Assembly (NCBI GenBank): GCA_910588845.1
Contig: CAJURU010000007.1
Span: 62,001 to 126,000, forward strand
From: an uncultured Lachnospiraceae bacterium
GTDB taxonomy: Bacteria > Bacillota > Clostridia > Lachnospirales > Lachnospiraceae
Length of the DNA stretch: 64,000 bases
Reading direction: 5' to 3'
Shown here in pieces: positions 1 to 8,756 of the stretch (positions within the stretch are counted from its first letter, which is position 1; each line of letters begins with the position of its first letter). The translations under genes and the position numbers were made by a program. The notes below the pieces were generated by a model. That model saw only the letters and a program-made list of their open reading frames with translations, had not been told where the DNA came from and ran no database searches.

Positions 1-674
1 ATTAGATAAAACGCATGGTAAGCATCCGCAGGCTGATAAAATGTAACGCCCCAGGAATCATTTTCTTGCACATGTTCATCATACTCCGCCAACAGCGTCT
101 CAAGATAACGGTTCATTTTTCCACTCTCAAATGGCTCCGCCAGAATTCGGTGCAGCTCCACGCAGATACCCTCTTGATTTTTCAGTTCAACATGATGAAG
201 TGCAGATTGACATTCACACTTCACGAACTTCGCTCCTTCCAGCAGTTTCACTGCACGCCCAAAATCTTTGTCCCGCGGAATCAAAATATCCACATCCCCG
301 GATTTGCGCAGCTCCGGTACCGGATAATAAGAGGCAGTTGCCGCCCCTTTCAGAAGAATGGCGCGTATACCTTCTCTCTCTAAAAGCTGCGTGATATATT
401 TTGCCAGAAACAATAACCTATAATTAGCGCGTGCAGCCGTAACCGCCGCCTGCCGTATTGGCTGCATAAAATCCGCGAATCGTGTATCGTCAATCCACTC
501 CTCTCCTTCGTAAGCATCAAAAAGAAGCGGCAATACTGCATGATTCCTTGCCGTTTCCATAAGTACGCGTTTCGCGTACTCTCCGCCAGGCGGCTGTAGA
601 CGTCCCCGATTTTCCTGTGGATTTAATGATTGCCTTAATGCATCAAGCAGCAGCTTTTCCGTCTCCTTGCGCAA
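1..674 (-). CDS. Nucleotidyltransferase family protein (PF14907-like), 3' end beyond the window
   Basis: An open frame starts at a TTG (674-672) behind an AAAAGGAGGGATATCA ribosome binding site and runs off the left edge, giving about 224 residues. The central stretch (about residues 105-125) reads AILLKGAATASYYP, then RKSGDVDILIPRD, and further on CVELHRILAEPFE. This is the pattern of the uncharacterised nucleotidyltransferase family PF14907, whose G-D-x-D supplies metal-binding acids. Substrate unknown. Members occur in polysaccharide loci and in Firmicute lasso-peptide clusters. It follows the flippase gene by 30 bases and is probably the last visible gene of the Stealth-flippase unit. Family call fairly sure; role unknown. 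Confidence 0.75.
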   Translation of the reverse strand, partial: MRKETEKLLLDALRQSLNPQENRGRLQPPGGEYAKRVLMETARNHAVLPLLFDAYEGEEWIDDTRFADFMQPIRQAAVTAARANYRLLFLAKYITQLLEREGIRAILLKGAATASYYPVPELRKSGDVDILIPRDKDFGRAVKLLEGAKFVKCECQSALHHVELKNQEGICVELHRILAEPFESGKMNRYLETLLAEYDEHVQENDSWGVTFYQPADAYHAFYL

Positions 675-704
675 TGATATCCCTCCTTTTCCCCTGCCAG
701 TTCT

Positions 705-2246
705 CTAACGATGTCTCTTTGCCAGCGTTTTTGCCTTGCCCAACAGGAAACGGAATTCCCTGCTCCTGCCATAGACGATAAGAAACCAGGCATTCGGCGC
801 CACGATACATAGAACAAGCCGTCCTGTAAGGATTTGCCACAAATCGTTTATGCCCACAACCACCAACTCCCGGCACAGCCAGTCTGTGGCAAGCCAGCCG
901 GCCGCTATTACAACCACATACAGAATGTAACGCCCAAAATAACCGGCGCAGGATTTATGGAATCCATGTTTGTACAGCACGTACGGTTCCACCCACAGCG
1001 AAGTCAGCGCCATACTCAACAACGTTCCCAGAAACACACCGGTCAGTCCCAGCCAGTTTACCAGCAGCAGAGACAACCCCAGATTTAACACGGCCTCCGC
1101 AACCGCTTTATGCCTGTCATACCAGAATAAGCCCATGGAATCGCGAAATGTCAGCGTCGCGTTTCGCATACCGTTGAGGAAAAAATTTACACAGAGCACA
1201 AATACCGTTACATCCGGGAATACATACTGTTTTCCAAAACTGATTTCAATAAACGGATTCAAGAGCTCAAATAAGCAGATAAACGCAAATCCATACATCC
1301 ACTGTCCGATAAAGAAAACAGCCTCAAACACCTGCCGTACATGTCCCTCATCCTCCGTCACACCCAGATTTCCTACACTCGCCGTAATGCCTTGATATAC
1401 TTGATTCAACATCTGGCGCACAGAACCAATCAAAAGATAATAGTTGGAGTATCCGCCCACGCTGGCAAGTCCCACAAAAGCAGACAGCAGCAGATTGTCG
1501 GTATTATTGACAATCACGGCGCCGATCTTGTGCATCAACATTGCCCGGATATTAGAGAAAATCCCTTTTTTCTCCTGTTCAGTAAGAGGAGCCGCATCCT
1601 TGTCCTTCAAATATGGATAACGCTTATCTGCACGCACAGAAATACATACATTGCACAAAACTGTGGTGGCTATATTGATAAGCAAAAAGAGGATAAAATC
1701 ATGGTAGACGACAAGCACAAAAATCTGCAATACATCCTGCAATACCCACGACATCGTCTGATAAAAGGTGCCGATATAGAGAAGCTGGTGCGCATCCATC
1801 AGCGTCTTTTTGTAAATTAACAGATAAGAGCAGACCGTATTTACAAGATAGAGGATATAAATCAAAGTCAAATGCTCTACATTCTCATAATCCTTGATAA
1901 ACACGTCCATAAAGGGAATCAGCAGCGCGCCTGCCACCGCCACAATCACAGCCACCGCCCGGTAAAACTGCCGGAAAAGCTTCATCAATGACTTTTGTTT
2001 TTCCGTGTCTCCCTCTGCAATCGGGCGGTAAAGCGCAAATGTAATCGCCGTCCCCACACCCATTTCAGACAGCGAAAGCACCTGGATAATATCGACAAAC
2101 AGTCCGTTCACCCCAACATAGCTCTCACTGAGCGTATGCGTGAACACCACCCTCAGCAGATACCCCATGATAATTGCCGTTAAGCGCGACAAAAGCGCCA
2201 CCGTTGTATTGCGTGCGGAATACTCCGTCCTGGTCTTTGTCTCCAT
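705..2246 (-). CDS. Wzx-type polysaccharide flippase (MATE/MOP superfamily)
   Basis: A polytopic membrane protein of about 513 residues with roughly 12-14 hydrophobic segments spread over its length, typical of lipid-linked oligosaccharide flippases. The N-terminal part (NTTVALLSRLTAIIMGYLLR, then VGVNGLFVDIIQVLSLSEMG) matches the usual first two helices. A TTG start at 2270 is possible, but the ATG at 2246 has AGGGG seven bases upstream and is preferred. It lies 47 bases after the Stealth gene and probably moves lipid-linked repeat units or sugars across the membrane for the same glycan. No transport substrate can be read from sequence. Confidence 0.8.
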   Translation of the reverse strand: METKTRTEYSARNTTVALLSRLTAIIMGYLLRVVFTHTLSESYVGVNGLFVDIIQVLSLSEMGVGTAITFALYRPIAEGDTEKQKSLMKLFRQFYRAVAVIVAVAGALLIPFMDVFIKDYENVEHLTLIYILYLVNTVCSYLLIYKKTLMDAHQLLYIGTFYQTMSWVLQDVLQIFVLVVYHDFILFLLINIATTVLCNVCISVRADKRYPYLKDKDAAPLTEQEKKGIFSNIRAMLMHKIGAVIVNNTDNLLLSAFVGLASVGGYSNYYLLIGSVRQMLNQVYQGITASVGNLGVTEDEGHVRQVFEAVFFIGQWMYGFAFICLFELLNPFIEISFGKQYVFPDVTVFVLCVNFFLNGMRNATLTFRDSMGLFWYDRHKAVAEAVLNLGLSLLLVNWLGLTGVFLGTLLSMALTSLWVEPYVLYKHGFHKSCAGYFGRYILYVVVIAAGWLATDWLCRELVVVGINDLWQILTGRLVLCIVAPNAWFLIVYGRSREFRFLLGKAKTLAKRHR

Positions 2247-2293
2247 AAAAAAGCCCCTATCTCTTCTCAAGACTTAATTTCCTTGCCAAATCT

Positions 2294-3301
2294 CTAGCTC
2301 TTCTCAAAACTCGATTTCTCCGGCAGAATACACTCAAACGCATCCATCACCTGGTTTTTGGCGCGCATAAAATCAATCGGCTTATTGGCGTCGTTAATAC
2401 AGATAATCTTTGCTTTCTGCCTGCATATCACTTTCGCAAGCGCCGGATTGTCACTCTCTACGTCAAAATACCGGAAATGCCTGGTGATATTCCGCGCCTG
2501 GAAATCACCGGAAAGCTTCTGCCATTCCCGGGCAAGGTACTGGCTGACGTCCGCCTCATTGCGGAAACGGTGACGGCAGGTCGCATCTAAAAGCTCCGCC
2601 TCCTTGTCCCAGAGCGTGCGGTAAGTTTCCCTGAGAAACGGTGACGGCCCATGCACCGTATAAAAACCAGTATACAAGGGAAACATCATTTCCAACATAT
2701 TATATACAAAATAGAGGAAGGGATAGCCAATCTTAAAATAGCTCCCGGGCTGCCTTTTTACGTTTTCCCGCTTGTTAAAATATTTGGATATCACCAGGGA
2801 ATTATTCAGATAAATATGGGACATTACCGGATTCGCCGGATTTGCCACCACCGGCTGGAACGCCAGCATATCGCAGGGTTTTCCGTGCCAAAAGAAATCC
2901 TCCGGCTTCACTTTATTTATGAGGAAAAAGTCGTCGTTAAAGTAAACAAACTGCTCTGCAAGCCCCTCAATCCTGTGCATATTCCATTCAATTGTATGTG
3001 AATTGAACGTCGGCAGATATTCTTGCGGGATATAATCCTCATGGCGCACGATATGCAGCCTGGGGTGATTCACGTCCAGCCAGTCAGGAAGATGGCCCCA
3101 GGTAATAAAATGAATTTTAGCAACCCAGGGCGCAAACTTTTCCACTCCACGGAACCAATACTTTAAGTTGCCCCAATCGCGGTAGCGCTCCTTAGCGTCA
3201 TCGCTGCTAAACGCCGCATCGTATTGGCTTTTTTCCTGCCGCCATGCCTGATCTTTGTCATCAACCCAGGAGATAACAAAATCAATTTTATGATCCTGCA
3301 T
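2294..3301 (-). CDS. Stealth family sugar-phosphate transferase
   Basis: 335 residues. The N-terminus IDFVISWVDDKDQAWR is the CR1 block of Stealth proteins, and the stretch near residues 110-135 (RIEGLAEQFVYFNDDFF) is the CR2 block with its paired aspartates. The family includes bacterial capsule hexose-1-phosphate transferases and the GlcNAc-1-phosphotransferase alpha/beta subunits; they move a sugar-1-phosphate to a sugar hydroxyl. The length is normal. A GGAGGG site nine bases before the ATG supports the start. It heads the unit Stealth - flippase - nucleotidyltransferase, expressed from the divergent promoter region at 3302-3391. Probable role: adding phosphodiester-linked sugars to a surface polymer. 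Confidence 0.88.
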   Translation of the reverse strand: MQDHKIDFVISWVDDKDQAWRQEKSQYDAAFSSDDAKERYRDWGNLKYWFRGVEKFAPWVAKIHFITWGHLPDWLDVNHPRLHIVRHEDYIPQEYLPTFNSHTIEWNMHRIEGLAEQFVYFNDDFFLINKVKPEDFFWHGKPCDMLAFQPVVANPANPVMSHIYLNNSLVISKYFNKRENVKRQPGSYFKIGYPFLYFVYNMLEMMFPLYTGFYTVHGPSPFLRETYRTLWDKEAELLDATCRHRFRNEADVSQYLAREWQKLSGDFQARNITRHFRYFDVESDNPALAKVICRQKAKIICINDANKPIDFMRAKNQVMDAFECILPEKSSFEKS

Positions 3302-3326
3302 ATTCTCAATCCCTCCTTCATTATGT

Positions 3327-3348
3327 TATAATATCGGCAGATATTATA
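3327..3348. promoter_or_regulatory. Symmetric divergent -10 region
   Basis: TATAATATC (3327-3335) and GATATTATA (3340-3348) form a perfect 9-bp inverted repeat with a 4-base loop, and each arm carries TATAAT on its own strand. It sits midway in the 90-base gap between the divergent Stealth and secreted DUF4832 genes, at usable distances from both starts. On the minus strand a weak -35 (TTGTAG) lies 18 bases upstream of its TATAAT. It could equally be an operator. Inference from pattern only. Confidence 0.4.
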
Positions 3349-3391
3349 CACAATCATGCGCTGCACCTACAAAAAATATCGAGGTTTATAT

Positions 3392-4909
3392 ATGAAAAAA
3401 TTATTAATTACTGTTTTCTGCGCCCTTTTTACTGCCCTGTCCCCAGTGAGCCTGGGCGTTTATGGCTTTCAGCAATACGACTACCTTACTGTTACCTACC
3501 AGCCCATGGACTGCCCGCCGTCGAGCAGGCAGTTAAACAATCCTTACCGCGGCTGGTATCATATCTACGGCTACACGCTTTCCGATGACGCGCCCATTGA
3601 TATGGACGATATGGCAAAGACAATTGCCAGGGATGCCAATCAACTCGTTCTCTTAGAAATTAACCTGCGCAATTATTCTGACTGTGAGATCAGCGCCATG
3701 GGACTTTCACAGTTAGAGACCGTCCTGCTTGCCTGGCAGGACGCCGGAAAACAGCTAATCCTGCGCTTTCTCTATGACTGGAACGGCAAAGCAAGGGAAA
3801 CCGAGCCCAAAGACATTTCCATTATCAAACGCCATATGACGCAAACAGGAGCGATTGTCAACAAGTACGCGGAGCGCGTATTTATAATGCAGGGCATTTA
3901 TGTAGGCAATTGCGGAGAGATGAACAACTCTGATTACATGTCCCGGGAAAATATGTATGAACTTGCCGCACACCTTGACGCTGTGATTGATCCCGCTATC
4001 TATCTGTCCGTGAGAACGCCGGAACATTACCGCATCGTAAGCCGGACAAACGAGCCTCTCTCTATCAAGGACGCATTTTCGGGGAATATTGCTGCCAGAA
4101 CCGGGCTTTTTAACGACGGCATGTTAGGCTCTGCGAGCGACCTTGGCACCTACGGGGAAAACGCTTTTGTTCCTTCTGAAAACTTCACCGGCAAGGGTAC
4201 GCGCAGTGAAGAAATTGCTTTCCAGAATGCGCTCTGCCATTATGTGCCAAACGGCGGCGAAGTAGTTCTTGACAACGAGTACAATGATTTCCCGCGGGCA
4301 GCGGCAGATTTGCGCGCTATGCACGTCTCCTACCTAGACAGCAATTACGACCTCGCCGTACTGGACAAATGGCGCAACACCGTCTATTCTGCAAATAACG
4401 GTACAGACAGCTTTTCTGACAATGCCTCCGCTGACTGTACAGATAGCTTTTCTGATGATAGCTGCTTTGACGGCATAGACGGCTTTTCCTATATTGGGGC
4501 GCATCTTGGTTATCGTTACGCGCTCATTTCCTCCGGCTGCTCTTTTGATACCTTCCAGGACGACAAAGCCAAACTGACCGTTGAGATAATGAACAACGGT
4601 TTTTCCGCCAGCTATCGCCCCTTTATTTCTTCTGTCACAGTGCTCCGCGAAGACGGAACATTATGCGACACAATCATAGCAAATACGGATAATCGTTTCT
4701 GGAAAAGCGGCGAAACTGCGTCCTGGGAAGTCCCCCTCAATATCCGCGCTTACCAGGACGGAAATTATCAAATCTTTTATCGGCTGCGGGACCCTGCGAC
4801 CAACCGCGAAATCCGGCTCGCCAACGATATGGAGCACACAAATCACGGATATCGTCTGGGAAACTTTACCGTTGCGCACAAGAAGACAGTAACGGGCCCC
4901 GCACCTTAG
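3392..4909 (+). CDS. Secreted DUF4874/DUF4832 protein
   Basis: About 505 residues from the ATG at 3392, which has GAGGT at the right distance; an upstream in-frame ATG at 3356 lacks one. Residues 1-25 form a signal peptide (MKKLLITVFCALFTALSP, ending near VYG). The body carries NPYRGWYHIYGY, LLEINLRNYSD and LRFLYDWNGK, the hallmark blocks of the DUF4874/DUF4832 pair, which resembles a glycoside-hydrolase-like barrel followed by a beta domain. Residues near 330-370 hold a low-complexity Ser/Asp loop with TDSFSD twice. Enzyme activity is unproven. It is the only plus-strand gene inside the polysaccharide locus and is convergent with a cytoplasmic paralogue. It may act on the exported glycan. 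Confidence 0.75.
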   Translation: MKKLLITVFCALFTALSPVSLGVYGFQQYDYLTVTYQPMDCPPSSRQLNNPYRGWYHIYGYTLSDDAPIDMDDMAKTIARDANQLVLLEINLRNYSDCEISAMGLSQLETVLLAWQDAGKQLILRFLYDWNGKARETEPKDISIIKRHMTQTGAIVNKYAERVFIMQGIYVGNCGEMNNSDYMSRENMYELAAHLDAVIDPAIYLSVRTPEHYRIVSRTNEPLSIKDAFSGNIAARTGLFNDGMLGSASDLGTYGENAFVPSENFTGKGTRSEEIAFQNALCHYVPNGGEVVLDNEYNDFPRAAADLRAMHVSYLDSNYDLAVLDKWRNTVYSANNGTDSFSDNASADCTDSFSDDSCFDGIDGFSYIGAHLGYRYALISSGCSFDTFQDDKAKLTVEIMNNGFSASYRPFISSVTVLREDGTLCDTIIANTDNRFWKSGETASWEVPLNIRAYQDGNYQIFYRLRDPATNREIRLANDMEHTNHGYRLGNFTVAHKKTVTGPAP

Positions 4910-4925
4910 TATTACCGGCGCTGCA

Positions 4926-6317
4926 TTACTCCTGCCAGCTCAATACACCCAACTTCACACCGCCGTCTTCCAGATGCTCATTGGCAAAAAAAATCGGACG
5001 TTTATCTCTCTTCCTGTGCATTGACAGAGACACCATACGCTTACATGCCGCTTCTTTTCTATCCTGCGGGGGGGTTATCATGATCTTCTTTCTATCGAGT
5101 GGCAGCTGCACCGTAATCTCCCTGGTTTCCTGCGGCAGTAAGCCGCAAAGATCATCGGGCAGGGTATAGCGTTGCCCCAGAAAAAGTACGAGTTCCGCCG
5201 GCTCTTTCATCGTAGAAAAGCCTGTATTTTCGATATAAATTTTCAAAGCCAAGTCCTTCTTCCCTGTAAGTTCTGCTTTTCTCACGACAAAGCGATATCC
5301 AAGATGGCAGCCAATATAATCAAACATACTTTTCTGTTTCCAGATGCCGGGTTTTCCACACAAAGACTCTTTCCACTGTTGCAGACGACGCGCATCATGC
5401 GTACTGTTTAAATAACTGACCCCGGTGCTGCGCAATTCTTCTATTATCTCACTTTGGGAGAACTGCGAAACGTTCCCCCGCGCTTTCTCTTGGTTAGGTA
5501 ACTCCCGAACTGCCAAGGCCGCTTGGGGGGAAACGGACGATTCCAACGCTTCTCCCACCGCTTCTCCGCCATAGGGTACGACCGCCGCCACCCGGCCTGT
5601 AAACTCAATTTCCTCCTCCCTGCACCACTGTCCGCGCCAGCCGGCTTCCGCTTTCCGCTGCCAACCGTAAGTCCCCAGATGATCCAACGAACCGAACATC
5701 CCATCATTAAACAAACCAATCTTATCCCTGCCTGGCGCAGCGCCATCATCATGCAATATCCGCCACTGCTGCGGCGTACGCACAGCGATGGGAATATCGC
5801 CAAGAGCCTCCTGCCAGACACGCAATAATTGTCTCAGCCGTTCTTCTGAGAGGAATTTAGAATCATGCATTTCCCCCCAGCTGCCGACAAGTATGCCCTG
5901 CACAACCAAAATATGATCCTTATACTTACCAATAACAGCGCCCAACTGCTGCATATGCCCTATAACAGTTCCAAGGAAATCCGGCTCACGCTCCATGCCG
6001 CGCCCTTCCCTGTCATAGATAATGCGCAGAATTACCTCTTTGCCATGCTTGTTAAAAAATTCTAAAATCCGCCTAAGGTTATCGAGTGCATCCTCTGGCA
6101 GTGCGTCATCACGGAACGCGCCGATATCTACAAGAGCCAGCACGATACTCTCCTCTGCACATAAGCACCAATATAATTCTTCAAAATCCTGCTTTTCTTC
6201 AATAATAAACGGATAGATACGATACCATCCGCAGGAAGGATTATGTAGATATGATGTGCTCTCCGCTAACTGCGCGGCTTCAAACCGGATTTGTTTCTTC
6301 TTTCTTATAAAGCTCAT
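4926..6317 (-). CDS. DUF4874/DUF4832-like protein without signal peptide
   Basis: 463 residues, paralogous to the secreted protein at 3392-4909. Shared blocks are HNPSCGWYRIYPF, VLALVDIGAFRDD, VILRIIYDREG and QGILVGSWGEMHDS, which line up with NPYRGWYHIYGY, QLVLLEINLRNYSD, LILRFLYDWNG and QGIYVGNCGEMNNS there. The N-terminus MSFIRKKKQIRF is charged and has no export signal, so it should stay in the cytoplasm unless the start is misassigned. Its first codons overlap the end of the GT2 gene by 38 bases, so it is the last gene of the long Pel-type unit. Function unknown; a glycan-binding or hydrolase-like role is a guess from context. Confidence 0.7.
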   Translation of the reverse strand: MSFIRKKKQIRFEAAQLAESTSYLHNPSCGWYRIYPFIIEEKQDFEELYWCLCAEESIVLALVDIGAFRDDALPEDALDNLRRILEFFNKHGKEVILRIIYDREGRGMEREPDFLGTVIGHMQQLGAVIGKYKDHILVVQGILVGSWGEMHDSKFLSEERLRQLLRVWQEALGDIPIAVRTPQQWRILHDDGAAPGRDKIGLFNDGMFGSLDHLGTYGWQRKAEAGWRGQWCREEEIEFTGRVAAVVPYGGEAVGEALESSVSPQAALAVRELPNQEKARGNVSQFSQSEIIEELRSTGVSYLNSTHDARRLQQWKESLCGKPGIWKQKSMFDYIGCHLGYRFVVRKAELTGKKDLALKIYIENTGFSTMKEPAELVLFLGQRYTLPDDLCGLLPQETREITVQLPLDRKKIMITPPQDRKEAACKRMVSLSMHRKRDKRPIFFANEHLEDGGVKLGVLSWQE

Positions 6318-7128
6318 TAGACAGTTTTTCCTCTGTTTCTAATTTGAATACCTTGATGCGGAATACAACCGACAAGATGGAAAAGAACATGCGGAACATG
6401 TAGATCACCGGCTTTATCCCGGAATGCATACTGAATCCTCTCGTACGCGGATGCATAACTGCCGGTATCTCGCGTATCTGAAATCCCAAAAGCAGCATCT
6501 GCATAATCATATTGGCATCCGGATACTTATCGTCAAAATGCCCATATTGAGAATAGTACAACACCGTGCGGCGATTCAGTCCCTGCAATCCGGTGGTAGG
6601 GTCCGCGATCTTGCGCCCGGTCACCATCTTTATCATCGAACGAAACAGCCGATACGCAAAATTCTTAACCGCGGTCGTCTGAAAATCGGAACTGCCAGGC
6701 ATGAACCTGGAAGCCAGTACGATATCCGGCGTTCTGCCGGCCTCATCCTTCTTCTTTAGCTCCCGATATATTTCCGCAACATTACAGACGTCGTGCTGCC
6801 CATCCGCGTCCATTTGGATCACATATTGATAATCCCGGCGAATGGCGTACTTATACCCAAGCTGTAGCGCGCTGCCATATCCCAGGTTAAATACATGCGA
6901 TACCAGCGTATGCTTCCTGTCCTTGACAATCCAATTCGTAGCGTCCTTCGACGCGTCGTTCATCACAAGCACGTCTGCAAACGCCTGGATTTCCGGCTGC
7001 TCCAGTTTGTCAAGCACCTTTGTAATATTCTTTTCCTCATTGTATGCCGGAATAATAATCAATACTTCCTTTTGCCCTCTCCCATACATCTGCCTAAATT
7101 TCCTCCTCCATAACTCAAGATTGCCCAT
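6280..7128 (-). CDS. Family 2 glycosyltransferase (dolichyl-phosphate-mannose-synthase-like)
   Basis: 282 residues with a GT-A fold. VLIIIPAYNEEKNI near residue 22 is the nucleotide-sugar motif, VLVMNDASKD the first acidic motif, and QMDADGQH the DxD metal site. A C-terminal segment (about 235-260, MFRMFFSILSVVF) may touch the membrane. Such enzymes move a sugar from a nucleotide sugar to a lipid phosphate or growing glycan. The ATG at 7128 has a weak ribosome site. An internal ATG at 7089 follows GGAGGAGG at a long 12-base spacing and is the alternative start. The gene follows the GT4 gene within 46 bases. Confidence 0.85.
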   Translation of the reverse strand: MGNLELWRRKFRQMYGRGQKEVLIIIPAYNEEKNITKVLDKLEQPEIQAFADVLVMNDASKDATNWIVKDRKHTLVSHVFNLGYGSALQLGYKYAIRRDYQYVIQMDADGQHDVCNVAEIYRELKKKDEAGRTPDIVLASRFMPGSSDFQTTAVKNFAYRLFRSMIKMVTGRKIADPTTGLQGLNRRTVLYYSQYGHFDDKYPDANMIMQMLLLGFQIREIPAVMHPRTRGFSMHSGIKPVIYMFRMFFSILSVVFRIKVFKLETEEKLSNELYKKEETNPV

Positions 7129-7174
7129 TACCCGCTTCCCGGCATTGGAATCGCTATCTCACCGCTTGCCGCCT

Positions 7175-8377
7175 TTATGCAAGCAAATCCCACAGCATCT
7201 GCATTTCCTGCCCGTTTTCTAGCTGTTTGCCGGCAGCGGCCTTTGCCAAACGCTCCCGTTTCTGACGATCCTCGATCAAGGATATGATACTCTCGGAAAT
7301 TCCCGCCGTAGAAAACCCGCAGAGCACGCCGTCAACACCATTTTCAATCTGTTCCCGGTTGCCGTTGCAGTCGGAAGCGACAATGGGACACCCTAAAATC
7401 TGCGCCTCCTGAACAGCAATGCTTTTCCCCTCAAAACGCGTCGCATGAACATAAATATCGCATCCTTTATAATACGGATAAGGATTATCCACCGCCCCCA
7501 GCAGCTTAAAATCCCGCTCCAGCCCCAATGATTTGATCTGCTTTTCCAAAGCCTCCCGCTGGTCGCCTTCCCCGAGCACATACCAGCGCGCCCGGTAACC
7601 TGCATCCTTTATTTGCTTCATGGCAGACACTGCTATATCGTACGCTTTCTGATATGTCAGCCTCCCTACTGTCAGCAGCCGGATACCGTCAAATGAATCG
7701 TTAAATCCCCCCGGAAGATCCGCAAGGCCTATAATCCGCTCACGGTTGACAATATTGTGGAACACAGCCGTTTTTTCCTCCCACTCCGGGTACACACGCA
7801 GAAAATTAGCGCGAACCTCATCAGAGACTGCAAAAATCCTGTCAAAATTTGCGTAGCAATCCTGATCCATCCTCCGGGAATAACCGGCATTGCCATAATC
7901 AATATGTACAAACGCCGCCTTTTTCCTGGCCTTCACATGATCTGCCGTAAAATATGTAGCCCCGCCTTCCAGATAAGCGACCGCAAGATCATATTCCTCC
8001 TTGGGGTACTCGCCGCCGTCGGAAATCATGCGCCAGCACAGCTTATCAAGCTGGAACTTCTGTCTTTTTTTCATCTCAAACGCCACTGTCGCCAAATAAT
8101 ATAATTTTCGCAGCCACCTGCCATGGCGAAAAAAACTATGGATAACCGTCTTTTGTATGTGACGCCGCCCGTGCTGCGAAAGCACAGACGTATCGCGGTA
8201 CGTACGGTTCAAGACTTTCACATGCTCAGGCAGCTCACGCACCAATTCCCCCTGTCCCAAAACCACATAAAGTGAAATTTCATACTCTTCCTTCGGAAGC
8301 CGCCGCATCAATTCCAGCATCGCCATTTCCGCCCCCGCACGCCCCAGGGTATTGATGACAAATAAAATCTTTTTCAT
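7175..8377 (-). CDS. Family 4 glycosyltransferase
   Basis: About 400 residues with a GT-B fold. The N-terminus MKKILFVINTLGRAGAE is the usual acceptor-side start, and ATRFEGKSIAVQEAQILG is the EX7E nucleotide-sugar motif of retaining GT4 enzymes. An upstream in-frame ATG at 8410 lacks a ribosome site. The ATG at 8377 lies one base after the TAA of the DUF2304 gene, with GAGGG in that gene's last codons, which implies translational coupling. Probable role: adding a hexose or HexNAc to the polymer of this locus. Confidence 0.85.
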   Translation of the reverse strand: MKKILFVINTLGRAGAEMAMLELMRRLPKEEYEISLYVVLGQGELVRELPEHVKVLNRTYRDTSVLSQHGRRHIQKTVIHSFFRHGRWLRKLYYLATVAFEMKKRQKFQLDKLCWRMISDGGEYPKEEYDLAVAYLEGGATYFTADHVKARKKAAFVHIDYGNAGYSRRMDQDCYANFDRIFAVSDEVRANFLRVYPEWEEKTAVFHNIVNRERIIGLADLPGGFNDSFDGIRLLTVGRLTYQKAYDIAVSAMKQIKDAGYRARWYVLGEGDQREALEKQIKSLGLERDFKLLGAVDNPYPYYKGCDIYVHATRFEGKSIAVQEAQILGCPIVASDCNGNREQIENGVDGVLCGFSTAGISESIISLIEDRQKRERLAKAAAGKQLENGQEMQMLWDLLA

Positions 8378-8378
8378 C

Positions 8379-8756
8379 TTATTCTTTTCCCTCTTTTGCC
8401 GAATCTTCATTTAATTTCTGCAAGATAATTTCATTCTCCTGGTTCAACAGCGACACATGCATGGCAAGCTCCTGGTTTTTGCGCAAAAGCTGGGAGATTG
8501 CACAGCTCAAGTAAAAAAAACTAAATATAATAGCGAGACTGATAAGGAGAAAAGCCGGAACGGCCTCTATAGGAATCGTCTTGCTCCAATCCGACAGCCC
8601 CGGCACTGCCCCAAGCAAGATAAGCACAACAGCAAATGCGCTCCAGCACAGCTCAATCCCCACCGTAATCTTCTGATAAACAAAAGAAATGAAATCCACA
8701 ACCAGAAGCGCAATCCCTTCAAGAACGGTAATCAAACATAAAACCTGTGCAATCAC
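8379..8756 (-). CDS. DUF2304 small membrane protein
   Basis: 125 residues: three hydrophobic segments (about 4-25, 37-52 and 66-90) followed by a charged coiled-coil tail (LRKNQELAMHVSLLNQEN). This layout matches the DUF2304 family, which usually lies beside GT2 or GT4 glycosyltransferases. Its ATG overlaps the TGA of pelG in an ATGA, so the two are coupled. Function of the family is not established; a scaffold or regulator of membrane glycosyltransfer is plausible. Family assignment rests on topology and context. Confidence 0.65.
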   Translation of the reverse strand: MIAQVLCLITVLEGIALLVVDFISFVYQKITVGIELCWSAFAVVLILLGAVPGLSDWSKTIPIEAVPAFLLISLAIIFSFFYLSCAISQLLRKNQELAMHVSLLNQENEIILQKLNEDSAKEGKE

